64,000 nucleotides of DNA from Ustilaginoidea virens (Eukaryota > Ascomycota > Sordariomycetes > Hypocreales > Clavicipitaceae): positions 1,240,001 to 1,304,000 of the forward strand of contig NC_057322.1 in NCBI RefSeq assembly GCF_000687475.1, in the 5' to 3' direction. The notes below the pieces were generated by a model that saw nothing but the letters and a program-made list of their open reading frames with translations, had not been told where the DNA came from and searched no databases. Below are positions 45,082 to 57,600 of this stretch, piece by piece (position 1 is the stretch's first letter; each line of letters opens with the position of its first letter). The position numbers were made by a program, and so were the translations under genes.

Positions 45082-45783
45082 CGCAGTATGTAGTTTTTAG
45101 ACATGTGTGTATATATACATACATATATATGTATATGTATATTTCTTGGACAATGTAAAACGTACTTTGCACCGATTCGGTCCCCCCGGGGTGTGATTGT
45201 GTTTGTCGTGAACCCTGGCAGACTCGACGCTGCGTTTCGTCGTGGTGCATGTATAATCATAGGCATAGGCGCTTGCTGGCGCTGTCCAGCGCCTCCCTCC
45301 GCCCAGCATGTTCCAGCATGTTTTCCATTCAAGTCGAGGCCACACCGGGTGTCTTTGCTAGAACAGAGTCCCATGGGGGATGCCCACTTGAGGATGGCCT
45401 CTTTGATACCCCTTGCCATTCTTCCACCGTCTCTTCTTCATCAGGGACTGTCGCCCAGCTGCAGCTTTCTGCATCAGACTTGCAAAGGGCGTCAGCGCCG
45501 CCGCCCTCCTCGTAACATTGTAACAGGCGTATCAAACTCTACCCTTTTGCCGGAAGCGACCTTCTGGGGGATGCAGATGCAGCGTGCGCGGCAAGAGATT
45601 GGGTCATTTTTTTTTCCCCCGTGCAGACTGCAGAGAATCCGCCGTGTCGCTGCTTCTTTTGCAGACGGCTATGTTACAGTAACCTCTCAACGGGAAATTC
45701 ACCACTGCTCTCATTATGGAACCAAACAAGGAAAACTGTATATTCAAGTTGACGAGGGGGGGGGAAGGAAAGGGAAATTCTGA
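45082..45783. other. Convergent 3' region
   Basis: 700 bp between facing stop codons. A TATA/CATA-rich stretch (45108-45143) just past the ABC stop is probably its polyadenylation region. No gene supported. Confidence 0.5.
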
Positions 45784-47582
45784 TCAAGATCGAGACGAAG
45801 CGCCGCTTTGCGAGGCTGGCCTCTGGGATTCCCAACAGCTTGCATCGGCGTTTACGCGGCACCCAAGCTTGCCGTTCGCCATCAAGGCGGAAACTTGTCC
45901 CTCGACAACTTGGTCGACCTTCCTCCCCAGCAGCTCCTTGTTGAACCTCGCGTCAATGGATGGAATGGCGCTGACGGTCTCTTCGGCGTCGTACGAGGCG
46001 AACTCGGCGTCTCTGGCTCGCTGGTGCGGCCCTGGGGCCAGGTGGTCCAGTGTCCCCATCAGCCGGGAGCTCGAGACGACGCGGGCCGCCCGCTCGTACT
46101 GCGAAGCCTCGTACGACGCAAACACCGTCGAGACTCGGGCCCTGACGCTCGACGGCGCAGAAGCGTCGGCAATGTGCTGGGACAGGCGGCCCAGCAGCGT
46201 CCCCACAATGTAGCCGTCCTCCACGCTCACGGCCGCCCCCTGGGCGAGATGGGGCAACATGGGGTGGGCTGCGTCGCCGACGAGAGTCACGGACCCCTGG
46301 GACCAGTGCGGCAGGCGGGCTACCTCGTACATGGGGAAGCGGGCCAGCCCCGGAGCGCTCTTTAGTACCTGCGTCAAGACGGGATCCCACCCGCAGAGGT
46401 GGTCGAGCATGGAGGAGAGCGAGCGGTCCTGGTCGTACGAGCGGTTGAATGCGGCGTCGGCGACGGGGATGACGAGGTTGAATAGCTTCCCGTCCTGCAG
46501 GGGGTACAAGACTGCGTTGGCGCCGGGGCCCAGCCAGCACTGGATCGTCCCGCGGGACGACACCAACTCACGGAGCGAGGGGGAGCAGAGCTGCGAGCGG
46601 GTGAGGACGGCGCGGTACGCGTATCCTCCGGTGCGTGCGGCCTTGACGGAGGGATGGATGAAGCCGCGCACCGTGGAGTGGATGCCTTGGAGAGGTAAAG
46701 AAACCGTGTTAGCTGGGAGGGCGACAAGGTTTGCTTTGAGCGTGTCCGTTTGGAGCGTGTTACCGTCGCAGCCGACTACAACGTGTGCGTGGTAGATTGT
46801 TCCGTCGACCAGTTCAACTCGCGGGACATGGCATTCGACATGCTGTACCTCGCATCCCAGTTTGATCTGGACCCCCAATCGGCCGGCTTCGTCAAGTAAA
46901 ACGTCCATGTAGTCCGCGCGATGGAGTAATCTATAAAGTGGCTTGTATTTAGCAGCCTGCTCCTCCTCGACATTGCTCCCACCTGGCGACGCGTGAGGAG
47001 GAAGTATTCAGACGGGGGTACCAAGGACGCCGCAACAAGAGACTTTGCCTGGCATTTGCCGCAAGGTTTGTGCGTCAATCACCTACAACCATGGCGCCCC
47101 GTAGAGTTTCTCGCAGCCGGTAAGATCTCTGTCCAGGATGATTTTCCCACTGGCGTAGTCGCGGATGAGAAGCATTGACACCGATCGTTTCGACTTGGCA
47201 AAGAGCTTTTCCAACAAGCCTAGACAGCGCATGGTGTGTGAGGCGTTGCATGGAAGTTGGATTCCATTTCCAGCCTGCAGTCTAAATCAGCCCCCTGCGC
47301 ATGCGATATAGTCTGGGTGACGAAGTCGGGCGAGGGGGAAGAGAGAGTCATGTTCCCGTTTTCCCTTTTCTTCTTTCCTTTCTTCCTTCCGCCCTTCCTT
47401 CCTTTGTTCTTTTTTTTTTTGTCTGGTTCCCGGGAGCCAGGAAAAGATGAAGAAGCTACCTTGTTCATCACCGCCTCTTTCTCCAGTACCGTGACCCTGG
47501 CATTGCTAAATCGCGCCAAAGCAATCGCAGAAGTCAGGCCGGAAATACCGGCGCCGACGACAATGACATCCAGCATGGTCAT
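45784..47582 (-). CDS. FAD-dependent monooxygenase, salicylate-hydroxylase-like, 459 aa, 4 exons
   Basis: Exons: 47582-47460, 47274-47087, 46930-46764 and 46685-45784, with introns of 185, 156 and 78 bp. Spliced, the flavoprotein has LDVIVVGAGISGLTSAIALAR with ARVTVLEKEA (Rossmann fold), AGNGIQLPCNASHTMR, LLHRADYMDVLLDEAG, the DG motif VVVGCDGIHSTVRG (rebuilt only after removing the 78-bp intron), and VTLVGDAAHPMLPHLAQGAAVSVEDG. This last motif is characteristic of salicylate 1-monooxygenase-like enzymes, which hydroxylate aromatic acids with NAD(P)H and O2. The C-terminus is helical (EASQYERAARVVSSS) and ends in a low-complexity tail. The substrate is unknown: salicylate degradation or tailoring of a metabolite are both possible. 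A second ATG two codons in is an alternative start. The first intron contains long pyrimidine/purine tracts. Confidence 0.9.
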
Positions 47583-50500
47583 TCCGAACAGAGTCGAAAG
47601 TATGTGGCGGCAACTTGAGCCTCGGTCACATTGGCTCTGGAGGAATGACGGACACCTGTACGACTGGTCTTATACTGCCAGGCCAGGTAGCACGGCTTGG
47701 TGACACGGCCGAGCAAGTTGCTTCGCCATTTTCGCCCAAAGCAGGGCTCACCTCGCCTGACCGTACTCCGTTCTACGTACTCCGTACGCCAACATTCTTT
47801 CCCCGCCTGAGAGCGCAATGTTCTGCCACATCCGAGTCCATCGAGCGACTTTCTGTTCTGGTTGGAGGCAAGCATTTGGCCTTTGATGGATCCTTACACG
47901 GTCACTTTTGTAGTCGAGGCCACGTTTGCGAATGCGTTAAAGCACATTGGCGTCATGGAACTGGGGCTTATGGCTATTTGTTGTGCAATTTTTCATGTCA
48001 CCTTGAGGAGTTTGATGTCGGGAAACCCGTGTCAACGAGCTCGTGGGTGGCTGACAAGACACAGATATGACTTCACCGGGCGTCTGCTTGTTCGTAAATG
48101 AATGGGTTTCTGGCTCTCGGTCAGCCAGTAATTCACCGCCCGGGGCAGGCTCGCCACCATGGTCACACGACAGCTGTATTGGCCGGGGTTTCGTATGGTT
48201 CCTATGGCTCAGCTGGGGCTCGTCAGTGTTGCCACGCGGCCACGGTCAGTGGTGGTGGCCGTGTCACATGACGTTGACTGCATCTTGAGCCGGATATGGC
48301 GCCATCATGTAGTAATGAGGGCAAGGAACAAACGACTGATCGCTGGTCGATGTGGACCACGTTTGCGGGGAAACCGTCACCGTCTGGAAATGATTCCTGT
48401 GAGAACCTTTTGCGGTCTACCGTTTCGATGACATCCACTTGTCCAAGACACGAGCGAGTCATGTCCGAATCTGCTAGTGCTCTTGGTTACCCCATCATCA
48501 TTGGATTTGCTTTCTATTCATGCTCCGTTCATTTGCGTCCGCGTGGTTCGTAGCGCAACAAGATAAGCTAATATCTGATGTTCACAGCTGATGATTAATA
48601 ATGGGAAGGCACCTCGCCCCGCCTCCGCATTCTTGGCGACACGCAATCGACTTGTCCTGGGCAGGTGAATGAATGCCTGTACCATCTAAGCCCTTGAATG
48701 AACCTAGGCTTACAAGCAACAGCCAAGCAATCTCATCCAGTCCCCCCGGCTTGATCTGCGTTTGAACCAAATGTCGCGGAGCACTTGCTCTGGCGTCGCG
48801 AGCTTACTGCCATGCTGGAGAGTCGTGCTTTATTTTTCATGCGTCTTTTGTACTTGTCTCATTCGCCTCAGACCTCAATCTCTTGTGCTTGTCGCTGAAA
48901 ATGTAGCAAAGCGTCTCCTGCAACCACCAAGATGAGATGCTGTTGTGGAGACCTCTCCTGTCTCATGACAGTATCCGGACTGCCAGATCGAGTTGCTGTA
49001 CTATCAGCTGCCAGAGACAGCGAGGCTACATTGCAGCCGCGTCAGAGAGCTTAGAAAGAGAACAAGCCGGAAATACCGCCATGGGCAAGGGACGTACGGG
49101 GGGAAGGCATTTGAGGCTCATGTGCGTGCGATGCAGCCTAGGTTTTGCCTTACGAACCACTCTCGCGACACTTGCAGCCTTTTCCGCCCGGTTCGTCCAG
49201 CGGAGCAAATGCGAACTCTCAGTCGACATCCTAACTTCCCATGGCACTGGTGGCCAAGCACTGACTGATGGAGCCGCGTGCACCAATGCTGTCGGCCGGG
49301 GGTGACTTGGCAGCGACTGGAAGATTTGCCAACCATCAAATATACTACGTGCCCGGCCCGGCACGTGCGTAACCAGCTTGCTACTGCAGGTAGCTGGGGG
49401 GTCTGCAGCATTGCTTTCCCTTTTTGAGACGCATGTCTAATTAATTGTCCTTTGTCTCAAGCGACGAAGTAGTCCGGTCCCAGTCCATGCGCGCGCATGA
49501 AGGAAGAACAAGGTTGAATGGGGGCCGGGGGGTCACCAGTGGACCAGCGACGGAAGGAATCGTCCATTTGCCGCGGGGAATACTCTCAATCAAAAGGGAG
49601 ACCAGGCAGGTGAAGAAAAAGAACAAGAGTGATGCTGTCACCTGGTCGGACATTCTAGAGATCGCCCCAGGAATCCCCAAACTGACCTTGAATGATCAGA
49701 AGTCGCGTCGATGTGTTTGCTGGCAGGTTCTTTCCTTTATTTCCTGTTCTCTTTTTTTTCCCATTTCCTTTTTCCTTTTTTTTTTTTTCCTTTTTTTTTC
49801 CCCCACCCAGGTAGGTGCTGCCCATCAATTTCCCGCCTGCATCAGCGCACCCCCTCCCCTGTCGTGTGCCTGGGTCCATCTGCAGGGATTAAGGGGTGGA
49901 ACTGGCTAAGCGTCAGGAACAGCTGTCTGATTGGTGCGCGGAAACAAGGGTTTCTACCGGCCCAACGCGAAAGCATCAAGCTTGCAGGGGCTGTTCCTGA
50001 GGCAGACAAGGCGCTTTGCTTTAGCATGGCCCAAGAATCCATCCAGGCCAAGGAGGAGGAAGACTTTGAAGTTTGATATCGGTCGCAATGAGCGAATTTA
50101 CAGGTAGGTACATGGCAGTCTAGTGTAACTTATACTCCGCAAGTATTGACACCCTAGGTACCTAACCTAACCTAACCTAACCTAGTACCTGCTGTTGGGC
50201 ACTGTGAGCCCTGTGCTCTCGGCCCATTGCCCATTGCTCATATTCTGGCACGAGTTTCAATGAATTAGTCTGGTCCGTATGGAGTACTGCGTGCTCGGTA
50301 GACCAATGGGACAAGCAGCTGTGCTGCTAGCATCAATTCAATGCTCTAATTCGCGCGCCATTGTCCAGCTTAGGTACCTACAGGCACAGATGCTTAAGCA
50401 ATGATGTCTGGTGCTCACCGCTACGTACCTACTTGATAACTTGGCTGCCGGTAGATACGGAGTGCCTCGACTCACCATGGGTGCCGGGCTGTATTTATAT

Positions 50501-51179
50501 TCGCACTGTCGTCGTCTGGTGTTTTGATAAAGCACAAAATGCCAGGGAGGCTCGTCTCAACTGCACATCATTGTTGCCCCCCGCACCCCCCCCCCCCCCC
50601 CCCCCCCCGATCCCCGCTCCATGCTACCGAGTTACACGCAGGTACGCAGAGGTGCACCACCGCTGTTGATCTTCTCTTGCCATCGTGGCTGGGGGTGGTC
50701 TGCCAGTCTGCCAGTCTGCCATCAAAGTACCAGTACCGGACTTGAACTGCCAATTTTCGCAATGGCGACGATCATATCCCGGCAGAGAAGATCTGGGACT
50801 GCAGCCAACTTGATCGGAGGCAGATAACCCCGACAGTCCAGTCCACCTTGACAGGTACCTAACCTACCTACTCCTAAGGTAGGTACGTACCAGAAGGGTT
50901 AAACTTGCCTGAAGCACTACACCAGTTAGCCAAAAGATATTAACAGGCTTCAGGTTACCCGGCATAAACTAAAGGGCTAGGAGCCCCCCAAGTTCCTGGA
51001 ATACCAGGCCAGTGAGTCCCGGAATACCAACTTGCACTCCGCGGTTGAGTTCACATGGTTGACCACCCACTCATCGCTCAGTTCATGGACATCGGAAATG
51101 CGTCTGCCGTATGTAACTATGCCTCGTTCATCCCCACCACATCTTCATAACGCAATCAGTATCAGGGTCCAGAATTTGC

Positions 51180-51308
51180 ATGATAGCTCAAGTCGCCCTC
51201 CAATATCGCGTGCCCTTGCCAGCGATTGATCTCGGAATACCCAAGCAGATCATGTCTGGTATGTGTCGGGTTGATGGCAGACTGGAACACTTCAATCAAG
51301 GCGCCTCG
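51180..51308 (-). pseudogene. Relic of an FAD monooxygenase C-terminal segment
   Basis: On the minus strand, about 43 codons read ALIEVFQSAINPTHTRHDL then LGYSEINRWQGHAILEGD then LSYHA. The order (VFQSAI, then about 22 residues, then a W-x-G-x-A-x-L-x-GD-x-x-x-H pattern) matches the region before and including the flavin-binding GD motif of this enzyme class; the intact gene at 30958-32376 has RDVFQSAIDW and later GGRATLAGDAAHPM. Here the GDAAHP is damaged (GDLSYH) and nothing before or after forms the rest of the enzyme. It is therefore a fragment, not a gene. The match is short, so confidence is limited. Confidence 0.45.
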
Positions 51309-53503
51309 GTTTGATTTGCGAAAAGAGCTGGGCGTACTCTGTATGCTGCTGCTATCCCGTTTGGGTTGCAGCAAGGTACTACTGTAGGTACCTGCTACCG
51401 GCCACGGTGTGGATGGGTGGGGCCTGGCCCTGTTGGACAACAGCAGATTCCTTTGTCAGGGCAAATCTGGTACGGTCGGTCTGGTACATATCATCAGCCC
51501 AATTTAATTACGTCGAAGAAACTACCCGACGCCTTGGGTCGCAGAAAATCTTGCCCGATTATTTCAATCACCCGAGATCTGTTACAAGCTAGAACACCTT
51601 GCTAAACTTGAAACCCTTTTTCTCTGCCAGAGACATGGAGTACTTGCTCTCTGCTTGCTCTCTCACGGGCAGGGCACACATCGCTCCCCCCGTAGGGAAC
51701 GATCAGGGTAGTCAGTATTCAGTATCGCAGGAGGGGATTTACATGCACCCGGAACTCGGGGTTTTCCCCCCGGTTTATCTGTTGAGGTACTAGATTGGTC
51801 CATGTAGCACTAAATGGCTCCTAGAGTATTTATTATATATATACATACCTCTGTATCTCTAGGTATATAGAGTATTTGGTAAGCTAGAGGTCTTTGCAGC
51901 AATAAAGGATGCTGGGTACTTTACTTACCAAACATTAGTAGGCATTGCATGGCACGCCACGCCGCTGGTGCCGCTGCTCACATGTATTCAATGTTCAATG
52001 TTGTTTCCAGGGCTCAAGGCGGGGGCTCGCAGGCTGGGGTTATAGGATGGGGAATATTGAAGCAGGAATCACCGGGGCCGCCCGAGCAAGGGAGGGAGAG
52101 CTGTGGACTCAGGTGCATAGAACGGAGTATGTGCGTGGCATGTGGCATTGGGGAGAAGTAAGCCGGGAAGGTGTTGCAAACTCCTCTAGTCCTCTTGTAA
52201 CGCTGTGAAACAAAGTGGCGCGCCTAACTTGCCCGGTAATAGGGAAGCTGCCAAGATACCGAGCAGTCAGTAGTCAACAGACTGGTAGGTACTAGGTAAG
52301 GACATTAGCCAATCTGGTCTTGGTTGCCTTTCCCGCCTCGCCTGAAGCTTGAACCCCTAGACCTCAAGCTCTGTGCCACAAATGAATTCCCTTTTGTCAA
52401 TTGGCGTTGGTGCCTAAGCAAGTACTGTATTGAAAGCAGCTGGCATCTTTCAGCTGCATTTGATAGCCACACCCTAGGGCCAATGACTCGGTCGTGGATA
52501 ATAATTAAAAATCCCCAGGTTGCCGTTGAATGCAATTTATTGCTTTTAGTTTGCAACACGAAAGGAGAAGGCAAAAAAAAAAAAAAAAAGGCCACGTCCG
52601 CTCGCACGGTCTCTCCTCCTTCGCACGCATCATCACCGTGCGTCGTTGGCGTCACCATAGAATCAAAACAGGTCGATGAGTTAAATATAACACTTGGTTC
52701 AGGCTTCCGGAATGCCTGGGATGGGCGGAAAACATCTCTGCGTCCTGAATAGAACACTTCATCTTCTCTAGATAGAGAGGGCCGCGCACGGTAAATGAAT
52801 GGCTTGCCGCTTGAGTCTGGCTATTTCTTTAGACTTACCCCGTATTCCGTCTTGGTACCCCGCGGGTACTTTGGAAATTGTCGATGAGGACACAGACTTC
52901 ACTCGAACTGTGTCAGTGACACTTCCCTCGCACGGTGACACTAGGCACTCCGCAGGCTGGTGCCTGGCCTTTTATTAAGTGCCTTACGGAGCAACTTTCT
53001 GGCCTACCAATAGCAAGCCAGTAGGGGTGCTCCTAGTATGGCTGGGCCTGCATGGTCAGAAGAAAACAAGATGGGAAGAAAGTATCTGCACCCTATAAAT
53101 TTTGGTCAGCGATACAAGGATGAACAAGAATATGGAATTAGGAACATAACTGGCAAGCTGACCCGCTTGCTCCTTCACTCCTATACGGCACCTATATGCA
53201 AAACGGTAAACCGTAAACCCATGGACGCAGCAGCATTGCTGCTGGTGCGGAGGACGTGGTACGTACCAGCTACTCCGCACCGCCCACCTTGTCTTGAAGC
53301 ATCGGCGCCACCCATCACCCGCGCGTTTCATACACCCCATTGTTTCGCTCAGCTCAGCCAGATATAATGTCTGATACTCCAGAGTCCGTATGTACTATGT
53401 ACCCCCTTGTCGTTCTGGGCACGTTTCTCCTTCTGAATGGTCCTTTTTATGGAATAGGTGCTCGCTCTTCTTCTTGCCGTATGTCGCCTCGTCTTTCGGG
53501 AAC

Positions 53504-53504
<1 letters not shown>

Positions 53505-53536
<32 letters not shown>

Positions 53537-53720
53537 CCCCCTCGCTCCCTCTTTCGCCCCGTCGGATGCGATCCGGGCAGTCAGTCCATCGCCGCCATCC
53601 TCTGTCTTCTCACTCCTTCCCACCAGACTCCTTCCTTTCTCCCACCTCTTCTTTTTGCCTGCGAAGAAATCACAAACCCCCAGTTTGGTTTCAGCCTTCC
53701 CGTTGATTCATCATCGCCCC
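53505..53720 (+). promoter_or_regulatory. Poly-T and pyrimidine-rich promoter tract
   Basis: A run of 29 T (53508-53536) is followed by about 180 bp of C/T-rich sequence (CTCCCTCTTTCGCC, TCCTTTCTCCCACC). This resembles the core promoters seen at 8911 and 11090. It is about 0.9 kb from the ATG at 54615, implying a long, perhaps spliced, leader. Confidence 0.45.
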
Positions 53721-54614
53721 TGACTGCCCTTTTCTTGGCATCTGATCCTCACCGCTCATTCTGCCGAGTATGATCAGTCGTATCGCCAGAAGCTGAGACG
53801 TTCTTCTGCTCTGCGTTTGCCGTTTGATACTTGCACACGCCAGCTCTGCCCGTTGCATCAACCGATCGCTTCCCTCCTACGATTCCCCTCGTGCCCTTCT
53901 TCTCGCAAGCTGTTGCTCTATTCTCAGCATATTGACAAAACGAAACCAATCGGCGTCTTGAAGATTTTGGGAGAGAATTGTAGCTCAGGCAAGCTACCAT
54001 AGGAATTTTGGCATCGTCTGTTAAGGCTCTCAACGAATTCCTCGTCGACTACGAACAGCTCGGGCAAAGGAAAACACTGATTGTCACTCCGCACCAGCAA
54101 CGCGTCAAAGTTGACCATCCAGCTTCAGTTCCTCGACACGTTGGTGATATGTTCATGCTCACTTCGAGGACTTAACTGCAGTCGGTTGCTCTCGGTCCAT
54201 CGAGAAACTTACCTTCGGCAGAAGTTTTCTGCTTCCAAGGTACGTCACTGTTCGACTGCACCCCAATGCCATGACCCTGCTGGCGAACGGTCATTGTCAG
54301 ATCCTGCCAGCATTTGTTCTTACCAGTCGTAAAACGTAGTGAAACTTCCATCGGAATCCGTCATTACCGTCTAAGCAACGGCCCCGGAAGGAAGACGTAT
54401 GCTTTATGTTCGATAGCTTGACTGACGGCCTACATCAGCACCACCAATACTAGGCTTCTCTCGAGCGAGCCGGCCGCAAGCTGATGTCGTACGCGAATTC
54501 CATGCATCGGACAACCTGAAACAGCAACCTCACTCACCCCTATCGTGAAGGCGTTGAACGAGATTCAAGGTCATCTGTACTTTCATTGCTAGCACCGTCC
54601 TCGCAGTTTCCAAA

Positions 54615-57600
54615 ATGAATCGGTTTCGAAACAAGAAGAAGGCCCGGGACGATGCCTCCATTGGAGAACAACAGTCAATATATCCCGAGTCATCCGGACC
54701 CTTTCGGATGTTTTCGAAGAAAAAATCTCAAGATGATGAACACAAGACGGAACTCGACCTTGCCGCTGCGTTGCCTTCCCGCGACGATTTCCGCACCAGT
54801 CTCCTTATGACAGGCTTATCAGCTCGCTTTTCTATGCTCAGGGAACAAGACGACCCGAACAGTAAACTTGGTAAGGCCAGTGACGACAGTGTTCTCTTCC
54901 CCAAGCGGCAATCTAGGTTGGCAGAATTTGGTGGCTTGGGAGGTGGCCTGCAGGACATTGCCGAAGTAGAATCACTGAAGCTGCCGTCATTGGGCCGTTA
55001 CGACTCATACCAATCAGATGACGCTGCTTCAACCACAGGCAGTATAATGAGCCGTTCCAAAGCTACGGAGGGGAACAATCTCTTTGGCGGGCGGCAGAAA
55101 ATCTACAAACTTGCTGCTGGCTCTCGGGCTGGCATGTCAGGCCGAGCATTGTATGATGATGATGTGGCGCAGTCCGCTTTCCAGAGATGGAGACAGGAAG
55201 AAAAAGAGAAGATGGCGCTTCGGGAAGATGGCGACAACGACAACTTGGCGGCCGAACCTGCCATCAATTACAGCCGCCGCAGCGAAACGGGCTCAACAAT
55301 GTCCTCTGTCCCCTCAGTGGCTCGTAATTCAACGGCGGCCACGTCGATCGCCTCTCAAACCTCTTCAAAGGACGCACAATTTACAAGCAATTTTCCAGGA
55401 CTGGAACGAAGCGTGACCCGAACTCGGCGGCTGTATGAGCAAGGATTATCACAAGACCTTCAGGATCATCAGTCGGCGGCTCTGTCGAGAATGGACACAA
55501 TCTCCAAGCAGCGGCCGTTTACCTCTCGCGCTCCAGACTCGGTTCCTTCGCCCACAGCTAGCACGTTTGGTGATCGCGCTACCGAGCGTCGCACAGTACT
55601 CTCCAAAGCCAGCGCGCCAAACTTGCGGTCCTTCAGCCCATCGACAGTGGGCTCATCTCCCGTAGACTCAACGAGCAAATTCTCAAGGCAAGATCGAAAA
55701 CCGAGCTTCGGTGTAAGCCCTCCTCTCAGCCCGCCCGTCAGCGACAGCGGGGAACATCCGGTTCTCGCCATGCAACCCAATGACCGCGGAAAGGCGACAG
55801 CGATGGGAGTTTTCAATCGACCAGCGTTGCAGTATGATGAGTCTCGCTTCGCCCAAAGGCAGCGCCAGCTTCAGCAAGGGCGAGATGCTTTCACGTTCCG
55901 GCCGACCACAGAATCAGCACCTTCGTCTGTCGGAGGAAGATCTCGTTCGTCATCTGCGCACCGGGCACCAGCTGAAAGATTTGGACCCAAGGAAAGCCCG
56001 TCAGAACTTCCGGACCTGATGGAGGACAATGGCGGCGGCCCGTTGTTCGATGACAGTGACGATATTTCCGACTCTCATCTGATGCAGCCTGCGACAGCTC
56101 CTCGGCTCAAGATTGAACGGCCTGATGATCAAGACCACCCGGCTTTCCGAAAGTCAGCCCTGCCCTCCCCCTTATCCATCAACTCTCCCAAGGATGCAGG
56201 GGAACAGGTTTCTCTTGAACCGAAAGGCCACCTCGGGCTGCCTGGAGACTCTCCCACGCTTGGGCCCCAGTCCGGATTGAGCGGTATGGTTCGACAACAC
56301 TTGCGACACGATAGTGCCGCGTCGTCTGTGTGTGGGTCCTTGAATCACGAAGGGGGACCCAGTAAGACAGAAACTCATGGCAAACCTTCGCCCCCCGATG
56401 GAAATGGTGCCTCCAATGCGGACGAGATCAAGAGTGACGAGCACGACGAGTTTGCCCAGCACTTGGCCGATGGTGCCCGACGTGTGCGCGAGCGGCTTAT
56501 AACCTATGTTGAATCAGATCAAGACGTTTCCGCTCCACCGACCCCACCTCAGTCGGAGCAGAACAAGGAGTTCGGCGGCATGTCTAGATCAAACGGACTT
56601 GGTATTTTGGGGCCCAAGTCCAGTCTTGGTTCGCTATTTGACAAGGAAAAAGAAAGGGGTCGCGGTAAAGCCGCCAAGGCATCTGGTAGCCGGCCCACCA
56701 CTGCAGGTACATCTTCACCACCCTACAAAGCCTCAAGCAGCCGCAGCGGATCGCAACACCGTGAAGTTGCCGCCACCAGAGACGGTGAAGGTGTCGCGCC
56801 CCAGTCGGAAGAGAACCTCCACGGGGGGTTGAAGGCATTCCGCCAAGCACGACGGGAACTGCAAAAACTAAAGGAACTAGAAGTGCAACAGCGTCATCAG
56901 CAGAACCGAAGTCACAACCAAGAGCATCCGCCCAATAGCAGAGGCATGGCCTATGACAATGTGCCCCCGCCAGCTTTGTTCAACCGCGTGCCTCGTGAGG
57001 AACAGGGTTATGGCAGCCGATCACGAGGGGGATCGCGCGCGCCTTCGGAGCGGAATCGAAGCGGCTCCGAGACGAGCAATGGTGGGCGTGCATACAGCCG
57101 CGGTCCCAGGCTGCGCAATGGTTCAGTTACTTATGACGAACGCCATGGTAGAGCAGGCATCAATGGCCCAGTTAGCCAAGATGCCAAGCGGCAAGGGACG
57201 GAATCGCCCATCATGTCGCCGTGCAAGGGGACTGGGCCTCCGCACGTTGGCATGAGCCCGGTTCACAACGTCGGCCCCTTTGAATCCCACAGCAGGTATC
57301 ACGCTCCGGGAATGCAGACCCCTCCGCTTCAAGACCTTCCCCGGCACGGCAGGCGTCGTAACGGCAGCTTGCTTGTTGCTGCTGCCTCAACGCCTAACTT
57401 GCATGGCAGCGCTCCAGCGCCTCCTCTGCCACCGATCAACCCCCGCCGTAAGAATGGTTTTGCCAGAGGGGGCGAAGACCTGTACGGTGGTTTCGGGATG
57501 TCGGACGGATACGTCGGGGATAACGATGCGGCTGCCGACTCCCATTGCTACAGCGATAATGCACATGCCAGGGGGCAGCTGCGGCAAAGCCCACCACGCA

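Larger units (their letters stand above)
47583..54614. other. 7-kb gene-poor tract
   Basis: I found no intact gene. Frames are short and none could be spliced into a recognisable domain. The tract holds T-rich runs (49745-49800), a CCTAA pentamer run and several CCTAGGTACC-type motifs (50105-50190, 50370, 50850-50895), 24 C (50586-50609), a monooxygenase relic (51180-51308), AT-rich sequence (51800-51900) with a 9-bp stem TTTGGTAAG/CTTACCAAA, and a pyrimidine-rich tract (53500-53720). The right 1 kb is the leader/promoter of the gene at 54615. Confidence 0.5.

Noticed and set aside
50155..50185. CCTAACCTAACCTAA run as an interstitial telomere
   Set aside because: The period is 5 (CCTAA), not the 6-bp CCCTAA of fungal telomeres.
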